Of a stretch of 64,000 bases of DNA, positions 23,901 through 37,300 are shown piece by piece (within the stretch, counting starts at the first letter, position 1; each line of letters opens with the position of its first letter). Under the pieces are notes generated by a model, which was given only the letters and a program-made list of their open reading frames with translations, made no database searches and was not told where the DNA came from. The stretch is from NCBI GenBank assembly GCA_949316235.1, contig OX438749.1:13720914-13784913 (forward strand), given 5' to 3'. This DNA comes from Oegoconia quadripuncta. Its lineage: Eukaryota; Arthropoda; Insecta; Lepidoptera; Autostichidae. The position numbers and the translations under genes were made by a program.

Positions 23901-25278
23901 TGTAACATGGCTATTACTTACATAAGCATATATCTCTATTGAGTTGTGGTTGTGGAAACTTGAACAGTAATCGAGACAAAATTAAAAATCGAGCTGATCT
24001 CGATCCCGAGACGTTAGATCTCCCCAAAATGCAGACATCGACATTTACACGGAGTTATTGCTCCGTCGCAGATGAATTATTATAAATGACTTACTGCGGG
24101 ATTTCATCAGTTTTGAATTTAGTACCGGCTCCCTGATCTGTGACGATGTTAGCAAGGTCACAGTTGCACAGCCAATTGTTGCCAGCCATTCCCAGAATGT
24201 CCAGTTTCTTCCAGGGCATCAGGTCTGTTGATAGCTCACTAAGCTTGTTATTATCTAAGTAAACCTGTAATAGAAATCTTACATCAATTGTTTAAATTAT
24301 TATTAAGTGCCTAACTCTTAAAATATCCCTCTAATCGTACGAATATCTAAATGATAACGAGTTGTGTAAGGTGCGCTCTAGATTTGGGATAAATTTTGCA
24401 ATCAGTGATTGATTAATATCAAAATATGTATTATGATTAATCTGCTGAGCTGGCTGACCCAGTTTGTGACTGTATAGTAAGCAGATAAATGTGGGGCACG
24501 TTCGATTGCATACTTTATTTTGTGATGATTATAATGTGGTTAAAAACAAGATATTAATAACCGCCATCACCTACGCGTGCTTTCGAGCTTGATAAACATT
24601 TTTCGTGATATAATCCGTTCCGACGCTGTCGTATTATGGGAGGGGGAATATCTACATAACATTAAGTTTTGCAAAAACATCCGCTTTTTACGCATTAGAT
24701 CATCTTGTGTAATATAATTAATTACATATGCATTAGTTTCGTTATTATCCTAGGGTAGGTATGTACTTACATACAATGGGGGAAGTGTAATCTGTATCTA
24801 ATGGTTCTCATTCATAATTATGTTTATTACAAATGTTGGTTTCCTCGTTTTGTTGTAGTCTCGTGAATCGCGATTGTAGGTGGATAATGTGGATTGTTGC
24901 TTCAAGTCAGATCCTGGATAGTTATATGAGATTATTATTGATATACCTACCTACCTTATAATTTTTTGGCGGGTTAAACATACTACTTCCCGTTACAGTG
25001 TTCGTTTGTTTAAGATTGTTTTCCTTACGTGGGTCGTCTAAATAATGACTATTTAAGTATTTGAAACCAATAAACCCGACATCATATTTTGTATCTCGTC
25101 TGTAGAACTGTTTGCCCGAATCTATTAGGAAAACTCAATCTTTAAATATTTTTAAATCTCAAGTCAAAAACCCGCTACTAAGGTCACCGACTTTTTCTTT
25201 TCGCTAACTCCCGCCTCGTGAACATTAGTTGATTATCTATTAGTACTTCTAACTATTGTGTTTTTTTTGTGTTTTATG

Positions 25279-25349
<71 letters not shown>

Positions 25350-28300
25350 TCCTTAGACATACACACAGCGCCAACTAGTTTCACAGAAAGCAACTTTAGG
25401 CTTGTGTTGTGGATACCAGATGGTTGATATACTACATAAATGGTTGATATATTACATATATTTATATTATTATTATAATATGTAATAATTATTTCTTTAG
25501 TGGGTAGTATCGTGCACCCTACCTGTTTTCGATCTACAATTTCCCAGAGCTGTGGGTTGTCTGGAAGATTTAGTTTAGTCATAAGACCGCCCGATTGAGT
25601 TCTATTGTTATCATCTAAAATTATTGTAAATTATTTTGTGCAATAAAGTGTTATTTGTATTATAATTTGCGGGTACCATGTTGGAGTCGTTTACAATAAA
25701 AAGATACTTTTGTTTCATTAGACTACATGAGGTAACACACAAATCTACGGTACACGCTTACATACATCCATACAAACACTCGAAAAACTTTATTATCCTT
25801 TTTGAGGCGGTGGAGTAAAAATTGACGATCTAACTTTTTAAAATACTAACCTCTTTCAAAGTCCAGTTATCCTTCAACCCGCGGAAGGCATTGTGGCTAA
25901 TGTACCTTAGATTTCGGTTGTGACATAGGTGAAGCACCCTCAGTTGTTTGAGTGGGGAGAAAGTGCTGCGTTTTACTTCTTCCAGGTAGTCGTTTTCACC
26001 AACTTCGAGTTGTTTTAAGTTCGTCAAGTCTGCAATAATTATGTTACAAAGTATATAAGCCGCTGATAGATGGCTAAATGAACCATTGCCAGTTATATGA
26101 CAGATAGACAGCAATATGTAGAATACGCGGGGCATATGTCGGAACCGTATTTTACGAGGTCCGGTGTAAGCCAGGGCAGTAATCTTGGACCTCTGGAGTT
26201 TATCATAATGATAAACGACCTTCCGGAAGTGGTTAAAAATGCAACCTGTTCCCTGTTTGCCGATGACCTCAAACTGTCCCTGGCTATAAGTAACGCAAGT
26301 GATTGTGAACGGTTGCAAGCGGATGTGGATAGGGTAGTGACCTGGAGCAAGGATAATCACTTGCAATTCAATACGTCCAAGTGCGTAACTATTACCTTTT
26401 CTCGCTCACATAACCCCATCCTACATAAATATAATATTAATGCGAAGTCAATTGTCAGGGTCACAGAAGTCAAAGACTTAGGTATACGTCTTAACACTAA
26501 GCTAACGTTTAGCGATCACATCGTTAGTATTTGTAAGAAAGCATTTAGAAATTTAGGTTTTGTGCTCCGAACGATACGGGGCTTTACAAATATCAAGGCA
26601 ATAATCGCCCTATATAATGCTTTGGTCAGGAGCCAATTGGAATGTAATGCAGTCATTTGGGCTCCACATGAAACTAAGTATAGTATCATGTTGGAGAGGG
26701 TACAAAATAAATTTATTAGATATTTATATTTGCGACAATATGGAGTGTATCCTTTCTACCCACTGATGTATCCAACTCTCTTTATACTGGGCATGGTAGG
26801 ATACAATGAGCTGAGAGTTAGAAGGGAGCTCACACTCGCCTCATATGTCCTTAAAGTACTAAGAGGGAAGGTGTATAATGGAGATATATTGCGGCAAATA
26901 TCATTCTGCGTTCCGAATGAGATGGTGCGGCGGCGCAGGCGGCCGGCCCTGCTGGCGGTGCCGCGCGCGCGCACCAACCTGCTGAAGGAGGCTCCGTTGA
27001 CGCGTGCGCTTCGCACTCTCAACCTCATAGCCGACGAGGTAGACATATTCTGTTGCGCCTTGAGTGAATTCACAAGGATAGCCTTACAAGTCATATGTTA
27101 TAGGGAAGGGAAATAAATTGTATATATTTTTAATGGATGCACGCACTATCGAATTAGGTAACCTGTAATGATAGTAGTAAGATGGAAAATAAATAAATAA
27201 ATAAATAAAAATTAATTGAATGCCTAGGCGGAGCTATATGGCGGACAATTCCGTTTTTACAGAAAACTGTGCTGATCAGAGCGGGATGGTTAAGTTCCTT
27301 TAGATACAACCGACTAGCGTAATTTTATATAATGCAGGACATTTTATATAATGTACGACATACATAACTATCCTAGGCATTTAATTGAATGGCTAATTTA
27401 AACATCTGCCGACGGCTTATAGATTAAAAAATTGTTGCATTTAGGGCATTATTTTTTTTTAGCTTTTATATTCGTAGATTGTGCCGACATAAATTTTAAA
27501 TTCTTACATAAAAATTACAGAAGTAATCGGTGGAAGCGTCGCGTCGTTTTTTTTATCTATATTAATATGTATAATTTTGCATTCACCATCGTCATCATAC
27601 CAGCCGAAGGACGTCCACTGCTGGACAAAGGCCTCCCCTCCCTCCCCAATTTTGCATTATCCAAATCAAATTTATTCAGTTGTTTAGCTAGAAATTCTTT
27701 GATTTGATTTAGCAATAGCAAACAGTAATGCCCAGTTCACAAAAGTGCCTCAACAGCTACTTAAACTTGATTGAAAAGCGGCGAAGGGTACCTAATATAT
27801 TATTTAGTCGATGGACGATAAAACATTACCGTTAAATAAATCAATATAAATATCCACATTTGTATTAATGCCTCAAAAGCGACCAATTCAAGATTACATG
27901 AGCGCTGCTTTCAGACCGGGCTCTTGAGTTTCCGTCAAAAATACCTCTAAGGGCCATATTAATAAATCGATCTTGAGATTGCGTCTCAGTACTAGTTTTT
28001 TTGATATTATTTTAATATGCAAGAGATTCACAAGCGTCTACTTAAGGTCATCTCAATCTTAAGAACGATTTATTAATACGGGCTTAAGAAACATAATAGT
28101 AGGTATATCCTAAACGGAACACTATTTTCTATGAGTTATTAAGCCGCTTCTACTTAATTTAGTGAAGTATAGGTACCCGCGGGGTTCGCCTGCATTAGAA
28201 TAACTTTATCGCGGATATGTTTAATTTGTTTATCCCGCGGTAACTACTCACTTTGTCGGGATTAAAAATATCTTATGTCTTAATCCAGGGTATATTCTAA

Positions 28301-31300
28301 CTATATACCAAATTTCATCCAAATCCGTTCATTCGTTTCTCCGTAATTAAGCAATAACCAAATGAACAAACAAGCACCCAAAAATTTCTTATTTATAATA
28401 TTAGTTAGATTGTGTAACTATGCCCGCGTTGCGAATCGTACTAATGTAAACCAAAGTCGTGGTAATGTTTGAGAGATCAAGGGATCTCTTAAACGTTACG
28501 ACGCCTTCTATACCTTTAGGTAAGTAGACGTGTAAATAACTACCGTTCGTACAAGACAATATTTAGATTAAGAATTTTAAATCGAATATTCGAGTAATTG
28601 ACGTAGAAACGTGGTCGCGTAGTACGTAATTTTGCTTACACCCTGTATAGAGAATACATATAAAGCAGGTGTTGAATCATTGAATGCTATCATCATTATC
28701 GCGTTGTCAAACGAATGCCTATGCTAAAGATCATCAGTCTTTCTCTCTCTAGCTAGGTAATTGAGTAAGCGGATTAGATCAGACATACTATTTACTGCCA
28801 TCTGATTTAACTTTTTGACGCAGTAAGATATTATTCTTGCGACCATCATCCATTTAAGTTATAGTATAGTACTTGTTTTGTATTGTGGTCATTCTTGGTA
28901 AAGTAATTACGTAACTTACTAATAAAACTGTCGTCGTTGAGTTCCGAGATAGGGTTGTTGTTAATGGTCAAATACTCGAGTGTGCTGCCGACTAAGCTGA
29001 GACTCTCGGGCACCGTCGTGAACTTGTTGTTAGATAAATCGATTTGCTGCAGATTCACTAACCCTCTAAATGCGTCCAGAGGTATATTGTCGATGTCTGT
29101 TTTCGATAAATCGAGAACCTGGAAAAGAAAGATTATAATAATACAACAAGGTCATTTATAGATTGTGTGTTTGTCTTCATTACAATTTGTAAAATCGTCA
29201 TCATAGATCGGAATAGAACAAGTTACCAAACGGGAAATCCCAGATTTCTTATCAGTTGATTCTCCAACAAGTAATAATCGTTGGTTATATTGAGTTAATA
29301 CATATATACAAGAAGTACATGTGTTTGGTAATTTTGAACTCCACATTCTCTCATTGACCTATTGTAAGTAGGTACCATTGAACAAAGTTCTGCCTGATAA
29401 CTTTTTAACGTCTTATCATTACAAAAAAAAGTTCAAAAGTAGTTTTTAAGCGAAGGTGTTTTCAAAAGACGACAAGTTGCCTCTTCAAGATTCCACAAAT
29501 AACAAATAAACATTTCATAATTATATTCGCATAATCCACCATACACCGATTTATTTACCTCCAAGTCAGTTGCACTGGACAATGCGAGTATTGTAACGTG
29601 GTCTAATATTTCTATGGGATTATTGTTCAGATACAGTCTGGTCAAATTAGGTGTATACTTGAACAAATATCTGTCCAAGGAATGAATCTGGTTGTTACCA
29701 AGATTCAAGGTCTCCAGGGCAATGTTGCTGTACACACCGTCGTTATAAGGTCCTTGGAATATTTCGCTCCTCAACACATCGCCTGGAAACATATTTATTA
29801 TCATTAATACATACATCAACACCTGTATGTCCGGCCCCACACAACCTCCACTCGTTAGGACTCTCTCCATTCCTATGTATGGGCTCTGATCAACTATATG
29901 CAGGCCCATTATTATTTATGTACAATGAGTTTCTAAGTAATACGTCATCGAATTCTATTTATAACTGAGACTAGAACAAAGTAACAGAAGTTAGTAGTAT
30001 GGAGTGTTAACTATTATAAGTCAGCTTAATTTATTGTTTCATTTACGATAAGATTCCATACTTTCGACTGCAAGGCAACCTATGGCTCACTTTATGGCGT
30101 TTCAGTTTCGTAATCCTTTCACGGGCAACCACATCGAGATCAGCTGCGAAACGGGAATCTTGAATCTCCAACGAAATATGTTGCCCTGTCTATTGCCAAA
30201 CAATACTAGGAGTGTTCTACATGTAACCGCGGCCAGATGTCTCATAAATCTTATAAATAACTTGTGATTTAACAGAAATCTTACAAACATACAAGTGTCT
30301 CGTCATATAGGTCAGCTCAACAGCCTAAACTACTCAACCGTTGGACGTAGGCTCTTGTGTGTCGCCCTTTTCAAAATGATCGGGTTCGATTCCTGGCTAG
30401 AAATATTGTTTTTAAAAATCCAATGATGCAGTTTCAGTTTTCATCAAAATCGGGCCCAAAACTCCTGAGTACTTTTCGCTATTCGTATAGTTTCAGATTT
30501 GGCCATCTACGTCCACTTGAAAAATTCACCCTGAATAATGGTATGTTACCTATTTTACCCGACTACGGCGAAGCCCGAAGAAGGGTAATATATTCAACGA
30601 GTCTGTATGTTTGTTGCCGATTTGGCCAAATTATGTGTTCTTAGAATCCCGGGATTGTCTTCTTCTTCTTCTTATTTTTGAGGATGGCAACCAGTCAACC
30701 TCATTGTCGAGGGACATTACTGCCAGTTTCGAGTGAAAATTTTTATTTATCTTATTTCTTCAGTTTATAGGTCAGTCTCAATCAAAACAAGTAATTCGTC
30801 GTATACAGAGTCTAGTCACGGTCAAGTCATTCTTCAGTAAAGTGGCAGAATGCTTTACAAAAGATTTTGGCGGCTTCTTGTGGGAACCCGAAAACTCCGT
30901 TACGCACTTTAATTTACACTTCCCTTCACCTGTACACCAACACTAACGTTTGCTGCACAATATTCTGCCATTATTAAGCTTCAAAAGTTAGAATGCACAA
31001 ATTTTAAGACCTATAAAGAAAAATGCTACTTCACTCGCCGAGTTCCCGCCAAAAAGCCCCGGGATTGTCATTGGATTTATTATCGTCATAATAAATCCAA
31101 TATGGCGGACGCTATTAGCCATTTCCACACACTTGACAACAAATAATTTTAGGACCCCATCGACATGGTGTATTAAATGATAGGACGTAAGAAATTCAAA
31201 AAGGGGTATCAATGTTTTATAAAATATTGTCTAAATAAAAACATTTGAAAAATTAGAACAACCGTACGGATTGTAATGCTATATTTTTAGTACTTACTCG

Positions 31301-34300
31301 ACTACCCAAGGAAAGAGTGTAATGTTTTTCGAGTGTATGTATGTCCGTTCCTTTGGCGCATCCTGTAGCCTAAATGGCTTTGCCGATTTCGAAGTGCATG
31401 GTGTCGTTAGATTCGTCTTGGTATCCGCAATGTCATTGGATACATTTTATGGTAAAAAAATCCAACATGGCATCCGCAAAATATGCTGTCGGGTTTTTGG
31501 TTTTTAAATATATAAATAATTTTTTGACGATCCGCTAGGACTAACTATGCACCAGTGGAATGGGTGAAACGTCTAGCATATGAAATTGCCACTAGTGATC
31601 ACCCAACCAACAACTGCCGTGCCAAACCCTGTTTAACCTTAATTAATTAGCGAGTGCGACTGCGCCGGGATTTAGCAGAATAGTCCTCACAAAACAGCGA
31701 GCAAACAGTGGATCGCTTCGATGCATGCAAGATTAAAAATATTGATTGTTAAATATATATTTAAATGCTGTTAAGATTTTGTGTGAATAAATAAATAAAT
31801 AAAATACCTAAAATACTTTGTAGTTAAATTAGTTTGTTTGTTTGTAAACGCTTTATTGTACAAAAAGGCAATACATTAGTCAAGAACTGACTCAGTTTAG
31901 TGAACAGTGGGAGTGATATGATAAGATATGTAAAGATAACATTATTTGTTTTGTGTCTTCTGTTATACAGTAAAAATATTTCGTTGTTTACTTTTGAAAT
32001 GATGGTAGATATTTATTTCCTTACAACAGCGCCTAATACGGAACCCCGTACGGAATGGAAAAAGTTAGCTTAAAAATAATCATATAAACGTCGACAAATA
32101 TCGTAGCGATTTTTTACGAAAATTTAACATGATTTCTTTGCCCCTTTTCCCCTTGCATTTTTATATTTAGTTATCTTGTGTCTGACAGTTGCAAGGTACT
32201 GATTAACAATTCGTCATCATCAGCCTGTAAACATCCCACTGCAGGGATCCTTCCCTCGTATATGGAAGGGGCGGGCTCAATGCGGGTTGGTGACTTCATA
32301 TGCCTTTGATTTTTATTTCTCAGGGTATGCAGGTTTCCTCGCAATGTTTCCCTTCACCGATTAAGAGCATTCGGATAAATGCACATAAGTAATTAAATTA
32401 AATTTAAAAACCATTGATACATGGCCTGCCTGGAAATCGAACCGGGACTTCCTAAAAAAAATCCACCATGTGCCCTATGGATCTTTGTATAATAATACAT
32501 TAATACGTGTTAAAGGCTTGTTTATAAGGTTTTTGTGTTAAGCCTTAGCCTTATTGTAAAAGAATAACATATTGTGCTGTGTGGTTTCGGCACATAAAAA
32601 GAATAGAACCAAGCCCACTATGGGACTTACCAACAAACAACTATTTAAGTATTTAAAAACCAAAAACCCTACAACATATTTTGTATTTTGCGAACGCCAT
32701 GTTGGATTTTTTTAACATAAAATGTATGGTATATCACTCCGGGTACCAATACGAATCTAACGACACGATGCATTTCGAAATCGGTCAAGCCGTTTAGGTT
32801 ACAGGATGCGTGAAGGAAAAGGACATACATACAAAATACATACACTCGAAAAACATTACCCTCCTTTCTTGGGCAATCCGGTAAAAACGTATAGATTTGT
32901 ACGTATAACGACCATAGGCTCACGCTCCTGTCACGTGTGGCATATTTCGAAGGTGAATGTTGTTTCAAGTATTAAAAATTTAATGTTTGGAGCACCTAAA
33001 CTCTTGTAATTAGGATATCCTAAGCAGTGTATCAGATATAACTCTGACCACTCCATTTGGGATGAAGGTCGTGACGTAATACATACATGTATGTATATAA
33101 GATTTACAATATTAATACAATGAAATCAAAAATACTGGCGAGTAATTCTTGATCAACTTGTGGCATGTAGTAAATATAGTCTTGTCTAAGGAAAAGTAGT
33201 CTGTAAAACGATTATAGAAACTTCATACAAAAGGCCACAATCAACAACAAAAATTATTTTAAAATCTATATTCTGATTATGCGGACCTTTCTACGAGTGC
33301 CCTGATACTCTGTAGTTGCGTTTATTATTTTTAAATGCTATTATTAATTTGACCAACCTGACGGCTAATTTGAAGCTGGCTGTACCTATCTATTCAATAT
33401 ATATCAGTGGTATATATATTTTCTTTTTTACACTTACACCAATCTAGTACCACACTAATCAAAGCTTGTACTATTGTAAGCTGAATAAATGTTTTCCTTC
33501 TTTCTTTCTTCTATGGATACTAGATAACCGATAGACATACATAACTATTTATATAAACATCCATGACTCGGGAATAAATATTCGTATTCACCATACAAAC
33601 ATACACCCCTCGCGGGATTCGAACCCACAACCGTAGGTTTCGCTGACAGCGTCATTATCAACTACACCAATATTAGAAGTACATATACCTCTACAATGAT
33701 TTTGCAAAGGCGGTCAGTTTTTTTCGTAACGAAAGTATTATTGCCTTGTCTGATCTTACTACACATTATTTAAGGCTTAATTTTCGTCCAGAGTAATGAT
33801 TGTTCTTTTATAAAGTTCTTGGTGGGAAGTGAATAAAATACTTGATATAAGTTATTAGAAAAGGCTTAACGAGAGTCTAGCTCAGAAAACTACTTCTAAT
33901 AAATAACTTTAACCTTCCGATATCTTCACTCAGGTGTGATTGAAGGCAGTCGCTAACCTGTTCTGCATAAAATAATAAAAGCATTTTGTTTCCTTTCTTT
34001 GAATATAAAATGACATTACGTTTCTGCTTGAAATTATTGTATAGTAGGTAAGGGACTATCGAGAAACTCGCTAGCGACTGCTCGATTGTCTCTTGATAGT
34101 CGTTCGTGATTCATTCTAATCGAATAATAAAGTAATTCACTTTTCGATTCGAAATGTGAGAAGTCCGCATGCTTGCCGTACAGTAAGACAAATATACTTT
34201 AGTGTGTGAAACGGATGACCTTAATTTCCACCAACACGTGAGTGTTACACAATTGCTTACCGCAGGAATTGTTTTTATGTTGTATCTATAAATTTACAAA

Positions 34301-37300
34301 TACAATTTTAAATATTTTAAGTAGTTACATCATCTCCTAGAGAGAAGTTTGTGGCGACGTAAAGCTGTTGATCTGATTTCCCAATTGCGATGAGTACAGA
34401 TAACTGATCTATTATCGAATATCACAGAGACAATCATAAGTTCCTACATGCTTTATAATACTATTCCATCTCAAATTGCCTCTTAGTTATTAATTGTAGT
34501 TTGTTGAATAGACTTGGCGACGCTTTATATCAAAATAGTTAGGTACTTGATTCAGTAAATATTTACCCTCTATTTTATATATTATAGGGTACAAAATAAA
34601 GTTCCCAAAAGTATTATATATTCATAATTAAGTACCTACAACTATCTCACCGTCTATTGTTGTTGTCCTGAAAAAACACACAAACCTTGCCCTTTCATAA
34701 ACCTGGGTTTAAATACATGGGGATTAATGATGAAGGCTCAATCGTGAGATCCTGATCCTCATACATTTTTGTAGGTACTCACAAAGACTACTAACCTGGA
34801 TACCATCTACGATCACACTACTTGTCAAAACAAATGAAACGAGCCCAAATTCGATGGAGTTGCATTGTTTTATTACAGACTAGCTTTCCGCCCGCGGTTT
34901 CGCCTGCGTGGAATAACTTTATCGCGAATGTGTTTAATTTTTTTATCCCGCGGGAATTACTCACTTTATCGGGATAAAATGTGTTGTTATACTTATTAGT
35001 TCTGTTGTGTTACAATTTTTATTTTATATAATGCTAAGTATAACAATACATTCATACTACTATACTACAGTTTCCAACTACAGTAGCTATCATCGCTATT
35101 TTGTACTGTGTGTATTTATTTCTGTATCCAATAAAATTATTCTTATTCTTAAAACATATCCTATGTCTTAAACCAGGGTATGTTCTACCTATATACCAAA
35201 TTTCATCCAAATCCGTTCATCCGTTTCGCCGTGACTGAGCAACATACAAACATCCAAACTTTGGCATTTATAATATTAGTTAGATATTTCCTATAACCAT
35301 CTACCGATTCAATCATGAGACCAGCTCAATGTCACCATAATATTGCATTTTCATGCAAAATTGCAGATTGTAAACCGGAATTGTATTGTAAATCGAAAAG
35401 TGGCTCGATAACTTGTAATATTTTTTAACAAATAGACAGACACGGGGACGGGTGAAGCTAAATGAAAATTACGACTAACTACTGGCTCAGCACTTAATTT
35501 AAGCAGTCTGATAGTATAAACATTGAATATAACGAAGAAAAAAGGTAAATACTAATACTATAGGTAATGGAGGGGTTTCCGAGTCAATATCATCATCTTC
35601 ACTGCGATTGAGGTCTAGTGCTACCGTTGTACATAAAAAAAATATAGCTGCAGGGCGATGGCTAAATGATGCAGTTGCTATTTTTTCAAGTTACGTGACG
35701 GGATCAGTACCCACGGACCAATTTCGATAGTAGATCTGAATCTGTACCACATTTGTATGCTTGTCGTCATGCAAGTTAGTGTACACCTGGTAGTAATAGA
35801 AACGCTGTGAATAATACATTTAAGATTACAGAATTAATACAGTATAATATCCTAATTGAGTGGGTAACCTAAAATATTGAGTCCTATTACAAGAAAAAGT
35901 TCCCACGATGAACTATCCTTATCAGCCCGTAAATATCCCACTGCAGGGATATCCCTTCCCTCGTATATGAGGGAATATGGGCCATTGTTCACCACGCTGG
36001 CCCAATGCGGGTTGACATGCGACTTCACATGCGACTTCACATGCCTTACAATTTTTATTTCTCAGGCCTGCAGGTTTCCTCATGATGTTTTCCTTCATCG
36101 TTTAAGAGAGCAGTCGGATCATTGGTACATGGCCTGTCTGGGAATCGAACCCGGACCTCCTAAATTAGGAAACCGCGTCTTAACCGCAGAGCCACCGACG
36201 CTCCTATACTATGTGAACTAATTGAAGTGTTATAAACGTCGACAAATAGGGTAGGCAGAGATCACAGACTTCCACTTGCTATGATCCTGACCCACCCATC
36301 CCATACTAAAAAGGCATGTGCGGCTTGTTTTAGGCTGAACATAATATCTTTGCCCTATAGATGTCCTAGATGTTGTTACTATAAAGTAATTATCCTACCT
36401 GATATACGATTGTTGCTCAAGTCCAAGTAGACCAATTGGTCGATGTTCCTAAAGGCGTCGTCCTCTATTTCGACAATCTTATTGAACTTAAAGATGAGCG
36501 CCACCCTCGTGCCGGGCACGCTCGGCAGCTGGGTCACGTTCGTGAGGCTATTGTTGAAGAACGTTATCCGTACATGAGAATCTGGAATGTATCAATAGGT
36601 ATGTCAGGTAACAAAAATGATATTTCTCCTACAGATAACATTCCACGATTATCTTTTCTTGTATACAATCAATTAGTTACGTAGTTTTAATTTTCTTGAC
36701 TTTTTGAATAATTATATTTGAAAAAAGAAAAATAAGTTCTAAAAATTTTTTATTACATATGGGTCAATTTAAAGAACCCCTTTTTTTCTAATAGTATGTT
36801 ATACTTTGTAAATATTCCTAGCTTTAATTTTACATGCTGCTGACATGCACTGTGTTTATTCATACATAATACATATTGTCACACAATTTTCATTGAACCA
36901 AGCAATATATAAAACTCGTGGTATCAGAATAAGTTATCATTGCTTTAAGTGTTATCGAAACGATTAATGATTGATTACTGACATATTTTATTGCGGGAAC
37001 GAATTAAACTCTAATGAAAAGTTAAAATTACAGCGCTCTGTTTTGATAACGATGGACTAAATAACCAATGTGGTGCATGTATGTACATTATATGTACTTA
37101 GGCCATTACAAACACTATCTACTGGTAGTGTGTATGTTCTGCGTCATTCGATGTCATTATTATTATTATTTCTCGATAGGAACTGAAGATAACTAATAGT
37201 ACCTGTTCTCTAAACCGGCCATACCTTTGTCTATGTCGTTTATTTGTTGCGGCCAGCTCGGTATTCTGTCCATATTACGCCGCGAACAGTTAACTGTGTA

